Of a stretch of 64,000 nt of DNA, positions 32,360-45,000 are shown in pieces. How positions within the stretch are numbered: position 1 is the first letter of the stretch; each line of letters begins with the position of its first letter. Below the pieces are notes generated by a model. The model made no database searches. It saw only the letters and a program-made list of their open reading frames with translations, and had not been told where the DNA came from. The position numbers were made by a program, and so were the translations under genes. Origin of the DNA: Arachis hypogaea. Its lineage: Eukaryota > Streptophyta > Magnoliopsida > Fabales > Fabaceae. The stretch covers positions 78,620,687 through 78,684,686 of the forward strand of contig NC_092052.1 of assembly GCF_003086295.3 (NCBI RefSeq), read 5' to 3'.

Positions 32360-35300
32360 TCTTCGGCATGCCCCTCAGATTTTTCTTTACGTCGTGCTGA
32401 CAATCGTTTTTTAAATGATGCTATCTCGAGGAGGACACCTAAAGGCTAGCCGTAATGGCCTCATATTTGGCAGGCTCCTCCAATTTTTTTTCGGTTTTTT
32501 TAGGTCGTGCTTACCATCGATCTTTAAATGACACTATCCCAAGGAGGACACCTAAAGGCGAGCCGTAATGGCCTCATCTTCGGCAGGCTCCTCTGATTTT
32601 TTTTTTCCGGTTTCTTTTTTTACATCATGCTAACCCTCGTTTTTTAAATGACGCTATGCCGAGGAGGACACATAAAGGCGAGCCGTAATGGCCTCATCTT
32701 CGGCAGGCTGCTCCAATTTTTTTTTCTGGTTTTTTTACGACGAGCTGACTCTCGTTCTTTAAATGACGCTAGACCGAGGAGGACACCAAAGGCGAGCCGT
32801 AATGGCCTCATCTTCGGCTGGCTCCACCATTTTTTCTGGTTTTTTTTTACGTCGTGCTGACTCTCGTTCTTTAAATGACACTATCCCGAGGAGGACACCT
32901 AAAGGCGAGCCGTAATGGCCTCATCTTCGGCAGGCTCCTCCGGTTTTTTTTTCTACTACGTGCTGATCCTCGTTGTTTAAATGACGCTATCCCGAGGAGG
33001 ACACCTAAAGGCGAGCCGTAATGGCCTCATCTTCGGCAGGCTCCTCCGATTTTTTTTCCAGTTTTTTTTACGTCGTGATGACTCTCGTTCTTTAAATGAC
33101 GCTATCCCGATGAGGACACCAAAAGGCGAGCCGTAATGGCCTCATCTTCGGCAGGCTCCTCCGATTTTTTTTTCCGGTTCTTTTTACGTCGTGATGACTC
33201 TCGTTCTTTAAATGACGCTATCCCGAGGAGGACACCTAAGGGCGAGCCGTAATGGCCTCATCTTCGGCATGCTCCTCAGATTTTTCTTTACGTCGTGCTG
33301 ACAATCGTTTTTTAAATGATGCTATCTCGAGGAGGACACCTAAAGGCGAGCCGTAATGGCCTCATATTCGGCAGGCTCCTCCGATATTTTTTTTCGGTTT
33401 TTTTAGGTCGTGCTTACCATCGTTCTTTAAATGACACTATCCCAAGGAGGACACCTAAAGGCGAGCCGTAATTGCCTCATCTTCGGCAGGCTCCTCCGGT
33501 TTTTTTCCCGTTTTATTTTACGTCGTGCTAACCGTCGTTCTTTAAATGAGGCTATCGCGAGGAGGACACCTAAAGGAGAGCCGTAATGGCCTCATCTTCG
33601 GCAGGCTCCTCTGATTTTTTTTTCCGGTTTCTTTTTTACATCGTGCTAACCCTCTTTTTTAAATGACGCTATGCCGAGGAGGACACCTAAAGGCGAGCCG
33701 TAATGGCCTCATCTTCGGCAGGCTACTCCGATTTTTTTTTTGGTTTTTTTACGACGTGCTGACCCTCGTTCTTTAAATGACGCTAAACCGAGGAGGACAC
33801 CAAAAGGCGAGCCGTAATGGCCTCATCTTCGGCAGGCTCCTCCATTTTTTCAGGTTTTTTTTTACGTCGTGCTGACTCTCGTTCTTTAAATGACGCTATC
33901 CCGAAGAGGACACCTAAAGGCGAGCCGTAATGGCCTCATCTTCGGCAGGCTCCACCGGTTTTTTTTTTTACTACGTGCTGACCCTCGTTGTTTAAATGAC
34001 GCTATCCCGAGGAGGACACCTAAAGGCGTGCCGTAATGGCCTCATCTTCGGCAGGCTCCTCCGAATTTTTTTTTCCAGTTTTTTTTACATCGTGATGACT
34101 CTCGTTCTTTAAATGACGCTATCCCGACGAGGACACCAAAAGGCGAGCCGTAATGGCCTCATCTTCGGCAGGCTCCTCTTGTTTTTTTTCTAGTTTTTTT
34201 TACGTCGTGCTGACCCTCGTTCTTTAAATGACGCTAAACCGAGGAGGACACCAAAAGGCGAGCCGTAGCGTTCTCATCTTCGGTAGGCTCCTCCATTTTT
34301 TCTGGTTTTTTTTACGTCGTGCTGACTCTCGTTCTTTAAATGACGCTATCCCGAGGAGGACACCTAAAGGCGAGCCGTAATGGCCTCATCTTCGGCAGGC
34401 TCCTCCGGTTTTTTTTTCTACTACGTGCTGATCCTCGTTGTTTAAATGACGCTATCCCGAGGAGGACACCTAAAGGCGAGCCGTAATGGCCTCATCTTCG
34501 GCAGGCTCCTCCAATTTTTTTTTTCGGTTCTTTTTACGTCGTGATGACTCTCGTTCTTTAAATGACGCTATCCCGAGGAGGACACCTAAGGGCGAGCCGT
34601 AATGGCCTCATCTTCGGCATGCCCCTCAGATTTTTCTTTACGTCGTGCTGACAATCGTTTTTTAAATGATGCTATCTCGAGGAGGACACCTAAAGGCGAG
34701 CCGTAATGGCCTCATATTGGCAGGCTCCTCCAATTTTTTTTCGGTTTTTTTAGGTCGTGCTTACCATCGTTCTTTAAATGACACTATCCAAGGAGGACAC
34801 CTAAAGGCGAGCCGTAATGGCCTCATCTTCAGCAGGCTCCTCTGATTTTTTTTTCCGGTTTCTTTTTTACATCATGCTAACCCTCGTTTTTTAAATGACG
34901 CTATGCCGAGGAGGACACCTAAAGGCGAGCCGTAATGGCCTCAACTTTGGCAGGCTGCTCCAATTTTTTTTTCTGGTTTTTTTACGACGAGCTGACCCTC
35001 GTTCTTTAAATGACGCTAGACCGAGGAGGACACCAAAGGCGAGCCGTAATGGCCTCATCTTCGGCAGGCTCCACCATTTTTTCTGGTTTTTTTTTACGTC
35101 GTGCTGACTCTCGTTCTTTAAATGACGCTATCCGAGGAGGACACCTAAAGGCGAGCCGTAATGGCTCATCTTTGCTAGACTCCTCCAGTTTTTTTTACTA
35201 CGTGCTAACCCTCGCTCTTTAAATGACGTTATGCCGAGGAGGACACCTAAAGGGGAGCCGTAATGGCCTCATCTTCGGCAGGCTCCTCCGATTTTTTTTT

Positions 35301-38300
35301 CCAGTTTTTTTTACGTCGTGATGACTCTCGTTCTTTAAATGACGCTATCCCGACGAGGACACCAAAAGGCGAGCCGTAATGGCCTCATCATCGGCAGGCT
35401 CCTCTTGTTTTTTTCTGGTTTTTTTTACGTCGTGCTGACCCTCGTTCTTTAAATGACGCTAACCGAGGAGGACACCAAAAGGCGAGCCGTAACGGCCTCA
35501 TCTTCGGTAGGCTCCTCCATTTTTTCTGGTTTTTTTTACGTCGTGCTGACTCTCGTTCTTTAAATGACGCTATCCCGAGGAGGACACCTAAAGGCGAGCC
35601 GTAATGGCCTCATATTCGGCAGGCTCCTCCGGTTTTTTTTCTACTAGGTGCTGATCCTCGTTGTTTAAATGACGCTATCCCGAGGAGGACACCTAAAGGC
35701 GAGCCGTAATGGCCTCATCATCGGCAGGCTCCTCCGATTTTTTTTCCGGTTCTTTTTACGTCGTGATGACTCTCGTTCTTTAAATGACGCTATCCTGAGG
35801 AGGACACCTAAGGGCGAGCCGTAATGGCCTCATCTTCGGCATGCTCCTCAGATTTTTCTGTACGTCGTGCTGACAATCATTTTTTAAATGATGCTATCTC
35901 GAGTAGGACACCTAAAGGCGAGCCGTAATGGCCTCATATTCGGCAGGCTCCTCCGATTTTTTTTTTCGGTTTTTTTAGGTCGTGCTTACCATCGTTCTTT
36001 AAATGACACTATCCAAGGAGGACACCTAAAGGCGAGCCGTAATGGCCTCATCTTCGGCAGGCTCCTCCGGTTTTTTTCCTTTTTTTACGTCATGCTAACC
36101 GTCGTTCTTTAAATGACGCTATCCCGAGGAGGACACCTAAAGGGAGCCGTAATGGCCTCATCTTCGGCAGGCTCCTCTGATTTTTTTTTCCGGTTTCTTT
36201 TTTTACATCGTGCTAACCCTCGTTTTTTAAATGATGCTATGCCGAGGAGGACACCTAAAGGCGAGCCGTAATGGCCTCATCTTCGGCAGGCTACTCCGAT
36301 TTTTTTTTTGGTTTTTTTTACGACGTGCTGACCCTCGTTCTTTAAATGACGCTAAACCGAGGAGGACACCAAAAGGCGAGCCGTAATGGCCTCATCTTCG
36401 GCAGGCTCCTCCATTTTTTCTGGTTTTTTTTTACGTCGTGCTGACTTCGTTCTTTAAATGACGCTATCCCGAAGAGGACACCTAAAGGCGAGTCGTAATG
36501 GCCTCATCTTTGGCAGGCTCCACCGGTTTTTTTTTTTTACTACGTGCTGACCCTCGTTGTTTAAATGACGCTATCCCGAGGAGGACACCTAAAGGCGAGC
36601 CGTAATGGCCTCATCTTCGGCAGGCTCCTCCGATTTTTTTTCCAGTTTTTTTTACGTCGTGATGACTCTCGTTCTTTAAATGACGCTATCCCGACGAGGA
36701 CACCAAAAGCGAGCCGTAATGGCCTCATCTTCGGCAGGCTCCTCTTGTTTTTTTCTTTTTTTTTTTACGTCGTGCTGACCCTCGTTCTTTAAATGACGCT
36801 AAACCGAGGAGGACACCAAAAGGCGAGCCGTAACGGCCTCATCTTCGGTAGGCTCCTCCATTTTTTCTGGTTTTTTTTACGTCGTGCTGACTCTCGTTCT
36901 TTAAATGACGCTATCCCGAGGAGGACACCTAAAGGCGAGCCGTAATGGCCTCATCTTCGGCAGGCTCCTCCGATTTTTTTTCTACTACGTGCTGATCCTC
37001 GTTGTTTAAATGACGCTATCCCGAGGAGGACACCTAAAGGCGAGCCGTAATGGCCTCATCTTCGGCAGGCTCCTCCGATTTTTTTTTCCGGTTCTTTTTA
37101 CGTGATGACTCTCGTTCTTTAAATGATGCTATCCCGAGGAGGACACCTAAGGGCGAGCCGTAATGGCCTCATCTTCGGCATGCTCCTCAGATTTTTCTTT
37201 ACGTCGTGCTGACAATCGTTTTTTAAATGATGCTATCTCGAGGAGGACACCTAAAGGCGAGCCGTAATGGCCTCATATTCGGCAGGCTCCTCCGATTTTT
37301 TTTTTTGGTTTTTTTAGGTCGTGCTTACCATCGTTCTTTAAATGACACTATCCCAAGGAGGACACCTAAAGGCGAGCCGTAATGGCCTCATCTTCGGCAG
37401 GCCCTCCGGTTTTTTTCCGTTTTTTTTTACGTCGTGCTAACCGTCGTTGTTTAAATGACGCTATCCCGAGGAGGACACCTAAAGGAGAGCCGTAATGGCC
37501 TCATCTTCGGCAGGCTCCTCTGATTTTTTTTTCCGGTTTCTTTTTTACATCGTGCTAACCCTCGTTTTTTAAATGACGCTATGCCGAGGAGGACACCTAA
37601 AGGCGAGCCGTAATGGCCTCATCTTCGGCAGGCTGCTCCGATTTTTTTTTCTGGTTTTTTTACGACGTGCTGACCCTCGTTCTTTAAATGACGCTAGACC
37701 GAGGAGGACACCAAAAGGCGAGCCGTAATGGCCTCATCTTCGCAGGCTCCTCCATTTTTTGGTTTTTTTTTACGTCGTGCTGACTCTCGTTCTTTAAATG
37801 ACGCTATCCCGAGAGGACACCTAAAGGCGAGCCGTAATGGCCTCATCTTCGGCAGGCTCCACCGGTTTTTTTTACTACGTGCTGACCCTCATTGTTTAAA
37901 TGACGCTATCCCGAGGAGGACACCTAAAGGCGAGCCGTAATGGCCTATCTTCGGCAGGCTCCTCCGATTTTTTTTTCCAGTTTTTTTTACGTCGTGATGA
38001 CTCTCGTTCTTTAAATGACGCTATCCCGACGAGGACACCAAAAGGCGAGCCGTAAGGCCTCATCTTCGGCAGGCTCCTCTTTTTTTTTCTGGTTTTTTTT
38101 ACGTCGTGCTGACCCTCGTTCTTTAAATGAAGTTATACCGAGGAGGACACCAAAAGGCGAGTCGTAACGGCCTCTTCTTCGGTAGGCTCCTCCATTTTTT
38201 TTTTACGTCGCGCTGACTCTCGTTCTTTAAATGACGCTATCCCGAGGAGGACACCTAAAGGCGAGCCGTAATGGCCTCATCTTCGGCAGGCTCCTCCGAT

Positions 38301-41300
38301 TTTTTTTTCTACTACGTGCTGATCCTCGTTGTTTAAATGATGCTATCCCGAGGAGGACACCTAAAGGCGAGCCGTAATGGCCTCATCTTCGGCAGGCTCC
38401 TCCGATTTTTTTTTCCGGTTCTTTTTACGTCGTGATGACTCTCGTTCTTTAAATGACGCTATCCCGAGTAGGACACCTAAGGGCGAGCCGTAATGGCCTC
38501 ATCTTCGGCATGCTCCTCAGATTTTTCTTTACGTCGTGCTGATAATCGTTTTTTAAATGATGCTATCTCGAGGAGGACACCTAAAGGCGAGCCGTAATGG
38601 CCTTATATTCGGCAGGCTCCTCCGATTTTTTTTTCGGTTTTTTTAGGTCGTGCTTACCATCGTTCTTTAAATGACACTATCCCAAGGAGGACACCTAAAG
38701 GCGAGCCGTAATGGCCTCATCTTCGGCAGGCTCCTCCGGTTTTTTTCCCATTTTTTTATGTCGTGCTAACCGTCGTTCTTTAAATGACGCTATCCCGAGG
38801 AGGACACCTAAAGAGAGCCGTAATGGCCTCATCTTCGGCAGGCTCCTCTGATTTTTTTTTCCGATTTCTTTTTTACATCGTGCTAACCCTCGTTTTTTAA
38901 ATGACGTTATGCCGAGGAGGACACCTAAAGGCGAGCCGTAATGGCCTCATCTTCGGCAGGCTGCTCCGATTTTTTTTCTGGTTTTTTTACGACGTGCTGA
39001 CCCTCGTTCTTTAAATGACGCTAGACCGAGGAGGACACCAAAAGGCGAGCCATCATGGCCTCATCTTCGATAGGCTCCTCCATTTTTTTTGGTTTTTTTT
39101 TACGTCGTGCTGACTCTCGTTCTTTAAATGACGCTATCCCGAAGAGGACACCTAAAGGCGAGCCGTAATGGCCTCATCTTCGGCAGGCCCTCCGATTTTT
39201 TTTTACTACGTGCTGACCCTCGTTGTTTAAATGACGCTATCCCGAGGAGGACACCTAAAGGCGAGCCGTAATGGCCTCATCTTCGGCAGGCTCCTCCGGT
39301 TTTTTTTTCTACTACGTGCTGATCCTCGTTGTTTAAATGACGCTATCCCGAGGAGGACACCTAAAGGCGAGCCGTAATGGCCTCATCTTCGGCAGGCTCC
39401 TCCGATTTTTTTCCGGTTCTTTTTACGTCGTGATGACTCTCGTTCTTTAAATGACGTTATCCCGAGGAGGACACCTAAGGCGAGCCGTAATGGCCTCATC
39501 TTCGGCATGCTCCTCAGATTTTTCTTTACGTCGTGCTGATAATCGTTTTTTAAATGATGCTATCTCGAGGAGGACACCTAAAGGCGAGCCGTAATGGCCT
39601 CATATTCGGCAGGCTCCTCCGATTTTTTTTTCGGTTTTTTTAGTCGTGCTTACCATCGTTCTTTAAATGACACTATCCCAAGGAGGACACCTAAAGGCGA
39701 GCCGTAATGGCCTCATCTTCGGCAGGCTCCTCCGATTTTTTTTTCCAGTTTCTTTTTTACATCGTGCTAACCTCGTTTTTTAAATGACGTTATGCCGAGG
39801 AGGACACCTAAAGGCGAGCCGTAATGGCCTCATCTTCGGCAGGCTGCTCCGATTTTTTTTTTCTGGTTTTTTTACGACGTGCTGACCCTCGTTCTTTAAA
39901 TGACGCTAGACCGAGGAGGACACCAAAAGGCGAGCCATCATGGCCTCATCTTCGATAGGCTCCTCCATTTTTTTTGGTTTTTTTTTACGTCGTGCTGGCT
40001 CTCGTTCTTTAAATGACGCTATCCCGAAGAGGACACCTAAAGGCGAGCCGTAATGGCCTCATCTTCGGCAGGCTCCTCCGATTTTTTTTTCCAGTTTTTT
40101 TTACGTCGTGATGACTCTCGTTCTTTAAATGACGCTATCCCGACGAGGACACCAAAAGGCGAGCCGTAAAGGCCTCATCTTCGGCAGGCTCCTCTTTTTT
40201 TTTCTGGTTTTTTTTACGTCGTGCTGACCCTCGTTCTTTAAATGAAGCTATACCGAGGAGGACACCAAAAGGCGAGCCGTAACGGCCTCATCTTCGGTAG
40301 GCTCCTCCATTTTTTTTTACGTCGTGCTGACTCTCGTTCTTTAAATGACGCTATCCCGAGGAGGACACCTAAAGGCGAGCCGTAATGGCCTCATCTTCGG
40401 CAGGCTCCTCCGATTTTTTTTTCTACTACGTGCTGATCCTCGTTGTTTAAATGAGCTATCCCGAGGAGGACACCTAAAGGCGAGCCGTAATGGCCTCATC
40501 TTCGGCAGGCTCCTCCGATTTTTTTTTCCGGTTCTTTTTACGTCGTGATGACTCTCGTTCTTTAAATGACGCTATCCCGAGGAGGACACATAAGGGCGAG
40601 CCGTAATGGCCTCATCTTCGGCATGCTCCTCAGATTTTTCTTTACGTCGTGCTGATAATCGTTTTTTAAATGATGCTATCTCGAGGAGGACACCTAAAGG
40701 CGAGCCGTAATGGCCTCATATTCGGCAGGCTCCTCCGATTTTTTTTTCGGTTTTTTTAGTCGTGCTTACCATCGTTCTTTAAATGACACTATCCCAAGGA
40801 GGACACCTAAAGGCGAGCCGTAATGGCCTCATCTTCGGCAGGCTCCTCCGGTTTTTTTCCATTTTTTTACGTCGTGCTAACCGTCGTTCTTTAAATGACG
40901 CTATCCCGAGGAGGACACCTAAAGAGAGCCGTAATGGCCTCATCTTCGGCAGGCTCCCTGATTTTTTTTTCCGTTTTTTTTTTACATCGTGCTAACCCTC
41001 GTTTTTTAATGACGTTATGCCGAGGAGGACACCTAAAGGCGAGCCGTAATGGCCTCATCTTCGGCAGGCTGCTCCGATTTTTTTTTCTGGTTTTTTTTAC
41101 GACGTGCTGACCCTCGTTCTTTAAATGACGCTAGACCGAGGAGGACACCAAAAGGCGAGCCATATGGCCTCATCTTCGATAGGCTCCTCCATTTTTTTGG
41201 TTTTTTTTTACGTCGTGCTGACTCTCGTTCTTTAAATGACGCTATCCCGAGAGGACACCTAAAGGCGAGCCGTAATGGCCTCATCTTCGGCAGGCCCCTC

Positions 41301-42000
41301 CGATTTTTTTTTACTACGTGCTGACCCTCGTTGTTTAAATGACGCTATCCCGAGGAGGACACCTAAAGGCGAGCCGTAATGGCCTCATCTTCGGCAGGCT
41401 CCTCCGGTTTTTTTTTCTACTACGTGCTGATCCTCGTTGTTTAAATGACGCTATCCCGAGGAGGACACCTAAAGGCGAGCCGTAATGGCCTCATCTTCGG
41501 CAGGCTCCTCCGATTTTTTTCCGGTTCTTTTTACGTCGTGATGACTCTCGTTCTTTAAATGACGTATCCCGAGGAGGACACCTAAGGGCGAGCCGTAATG
41601 GCCTCATCTTCGGCATGCTCCTCAGATTTTTCTTTACGTCGTGCTGATAATCGTTTTTTAAATGATGCTATCTCGAGGAGGACACCTAAAGGCGAGCCGT
41701 AATGGCCTCATATTCGGCAGGCTCCTCCGATTTTTTTTCGTTTTTTTAGTCGTGCTACCATCGTTCTTTAAATGACACTATCCCAGGAGGACACCTAAAG
41801 GCGAGCCGTAATGGCCTCATCTTCGGCAGGCTCCTCCGATTTTTTTTTCCAGTTTCTTTTTTTACATCGTGCTAACCCTCGTTTTTAAATGACGTTATCC
41901 GAGGAGGACACCTAAAGGCGAGCCGTAATGGCCTCATCTTCGGCAGGCTGCTCCGATTTTTTTTTCTGGTTTTTTTACGACGTGCTGACCCTCGTTCTTT
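32360..42000. repeat. 12-monomer higher-order repeat, about 1340 bp, with deletion versions
   Basis: A distinctive short monomer (GCATGCTCCTCAGATTTTTC, then TTTACGTCGTG, lacking a full second T-tract) lies at 33267, 34617, 35839, 37178, 38508, 39505, 40621 and 41613. The steps are 1350, 1222, 1339, 1330, 997, 1116 and 992 bp, that is 12, 11, 12, 12, 9, 10 and 9 monomers. Between 37178 and 38508 twelve distinguishable monomers can be read, including ones with AGGTCGTGCTTACCATCG, GTGCTAACCGTCG, GGTTTCTTTTTTACATCG, TACGACGTGCTG, CTACTACGTGCTGATCC and GGTTCTTTTTACG. Irregular earlier copies begin near 31490. Confidence 0.85.
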
Positions 42001-45000
42001 AAATGACGCTAGACCGAGGAGGACACCAAAAGGCGAGCCGTAATGGCCTCATCTTCGCAGGCTCCTCCATTTTTTTTGGTTTTTTTTTTACGTCGTGCTG
42101 ACTCTCGTTCTTTAAATGACGCTATCCCGAGAGGACACCTAAAGGCGAGCCGTAATGGCCTCATCTTCGGCAGGCTCCTCCGATTTTTTTTTACTACGTG
42201 CTGACCTCGTTGTTTAAATGACGCTATCCCGAGGAGGACACCTAAAGGCGAGCCGTAATGGCCTCATCTTCGGCAGCTCCTCCGATTTTTTTTTCCAGTT
42301 TTTTTTACGTCGTGATGACTCTCGTTCTTTAAATGACGCTATCCCGAGAGGACACCAAAGGGAGCCGTAATGGCCTCATCTTCGGCAGGCTCCTCTGTTT
42401 TTTTTCGTTTTTTTTACGTCGTGCTGACCCTCGTTCTTTAAATGACGCTAACCGAGGAGGACACCAAAAGGCGAGCCGTAATGGCCTCATCTTCGGCAGG
42501 CTCCTCCATTTTTTTCGGTTTTTTTTACGTCGTGCTGACTCTCGTTCTTTAAATGACGCTATCCCGAGGAGGACACCTAAAGGCGAGCCGTAATGGCCTC
42601 ATCTTCGGCAGGCTCCTCCGGTTTTTTTTTTTTACTACGTGCTGACCTCGTTGTTTAAATGACGCTATCCCGAGGAGGACACCTAAAGGCGAGCCGTAAT
42701 GGCCTCATCTTCGGCAGGCTCCTCCGATTTTTTTTCCGGTTTTTTTTTACGTCGTGCTGACTCTCGTTCTTTAAATGACGCTATCCCGAGGAGGACACCT
42801 AAAGGCGAGCCGTAATGGCCTCATCTTCGGCAGGCTCCTCGATTTTTTTTCGTTTTTTTACGTCGTGACTCTCGTTCTTTAAATGACGCTATCCGAGGAG
42901 GACACCTAAAGGCGAGCCGTAATGGCCTCATCTTCGGCAGGCTCCTCCGTTTTTTTTTTACTCGTGCTGACCCTCGTTTTTAAATGACGCTATCCCGAGG
43001 AGGACACCTAAAGGCGAGCCGTAATGGCCTCATCTTCGGCAGGCTCCTCCGATTTTTTTTTCGTTTTTTTACGTCGTGCTGACCTCGTTCTTTAAATGAC
43101 GCTATCCCGAGGAGGACACCTAAAGGCGAGCCGTAATGGCCTCATCTTCGGCAGGCTCCTCCGTTTTTTTCTGTTTTTTTTACGTCGTGCTGACCTCGTT
43201 CTTTAAATGACGCTATCCGAGGAGGACACCTAAAGGCGAGCCGTAATGGCCTCATCTTCGGCAGGCTCCTCCATTTTTTTTCGGTTTTTTTTACGTCGTG
43301 CTGACTCTCGTTCTTTAAATGACGCTATCCCGAGGAGGACACCTAAAGGCGAGCCGTAATGGCCTCATCTTCGGCAGGCTCCTCCGTTTTTTTTCTTTTT
43401 TTACTCGTGCTGACCTCGTTTTTAAATGACGCTATCCGAGGAGGACACCTAAAGGCGAGCCGTAATGGCCTCATCTTCGGCAGGCTCCTCCGATTTTTTT
43501 TCGGTTTTTTTTACGTCGTGCTGACTCTCGTTCTTTAAATGACGCTACCCGAGGAGGACACCTAAAGGCGAGCCGTAATGGCCTCATCTTCGGCAGGCTC
43601 CTCCGATTTTTTTTTCGGTTTTTTTTACGTCGTGATGACTCTCGTTCTTTAAATGACGCTATCCCGAGGAGGACACCTAAGGCGAGCCGTAATGGCCTCA
43701 TCTTCGGCAGCTCCTCGATTTTTTTTTTTACGTCGTGCTGACTCGTTTTTTAAATGACGCTATCCGAGGAGGACACCTAAAGGCAAGCCGTAATGGCCTC
43801 ATATTCGGCAGGCTCCTCCGATTTTTTTTCGGTTTTCTTTAGTCGTGCTTACCATCGTTCTTTAAATGACGCTATCCCAAGGAGGACACCTAAAGGCGAG
43901 CCGTAATGGCCTCATCATCGGCAGGCTCCTCCGTTTTTTTCCGTTTTTTTTTACGTCGTGCTACCGTCGTTCTTTAAATGACGCTATCCCGAGGAGGACA
44001 CCTAAAGGAGAGCCGTAATGGCCTCATCTTCGGCAGGCTCCTCTGATTTTTTTTTCGGTTTTTTTTTACATCGTGCTACCCTCGTTTTTAAATGACGCTA
44101 TCCGAGGAGGACACCTAAAGGCGATCCGTAATGGCCTCATCTTCGGCAGGCTGCTCCGATTTTTTTTTCTGGTTTTTTTTACGACGTGCTGACCCTCGTT
44201 CTTTAAATGATGCTAGACCGAGGAGGACACCAAAAGGCGAGCCGTAATGGCCTCATCTTCGGCAGGCTCCTCCATTTTTTTCTGGTTTTTTTTTACGTCG
44301 TGCTGACTCTCGTTCTTTAAATGACACTATCCCGAAGAGGACACTAAAGGCGAGCCGTAATGGCCTCATCTTCGGCAGGCTCCTCCGATTTTTTTCCGGT
44401 TCTTTTTACGTCGTGATGACTCTCGTTCTTTAAATGACGCTATCCCAAGGAGGACACCTAAGGGCGAGCCGTAATGGCCTCATCTTCGGCATGCTCCTCA
44501 GATTTTTCTTTACGTCGTGCTGACATCGTTTTTTTAATGATGCTATCTCGAGGAGGACACCTAAAGGCGAGCCGTAATGGCCTCATATTCGGCAGGCTCC
44601 TCCGATTTTTTTTCGGTTTTCTTTAGGTCGTGCTTACCATCGTTCTTTAAATGACACTATCCCAGGAGGACACCTAAAGGCGAGCCGTAATGGCCTCATC
44701 ATCGGCAGGCTCCTCCGGTTTTTTTCCGTTTTTTTTACGTCGTGCTAACCTCGTTCTTTAAATGACGCTATCCCGAGGAGGACACCTAAAGGGAGCCGTA
44801 ATGGCCTCATCTTCGGCAGGCTCCTCTGATTTTTTTTTTCGGTTTTTTTTTACGTCGTGCTACCTCGTTTTTAAATGACGCTATCCGAGGAGGACACCTA
44901 AAGGCGAGCCGTAATGGCCTCATCTTCGGCAGGCTCTCCGATTTTTTTTCTGGTTTTTTTTACGCGTGCTGACCCTCGTTCTTTAAATGACGCTAGCCGA

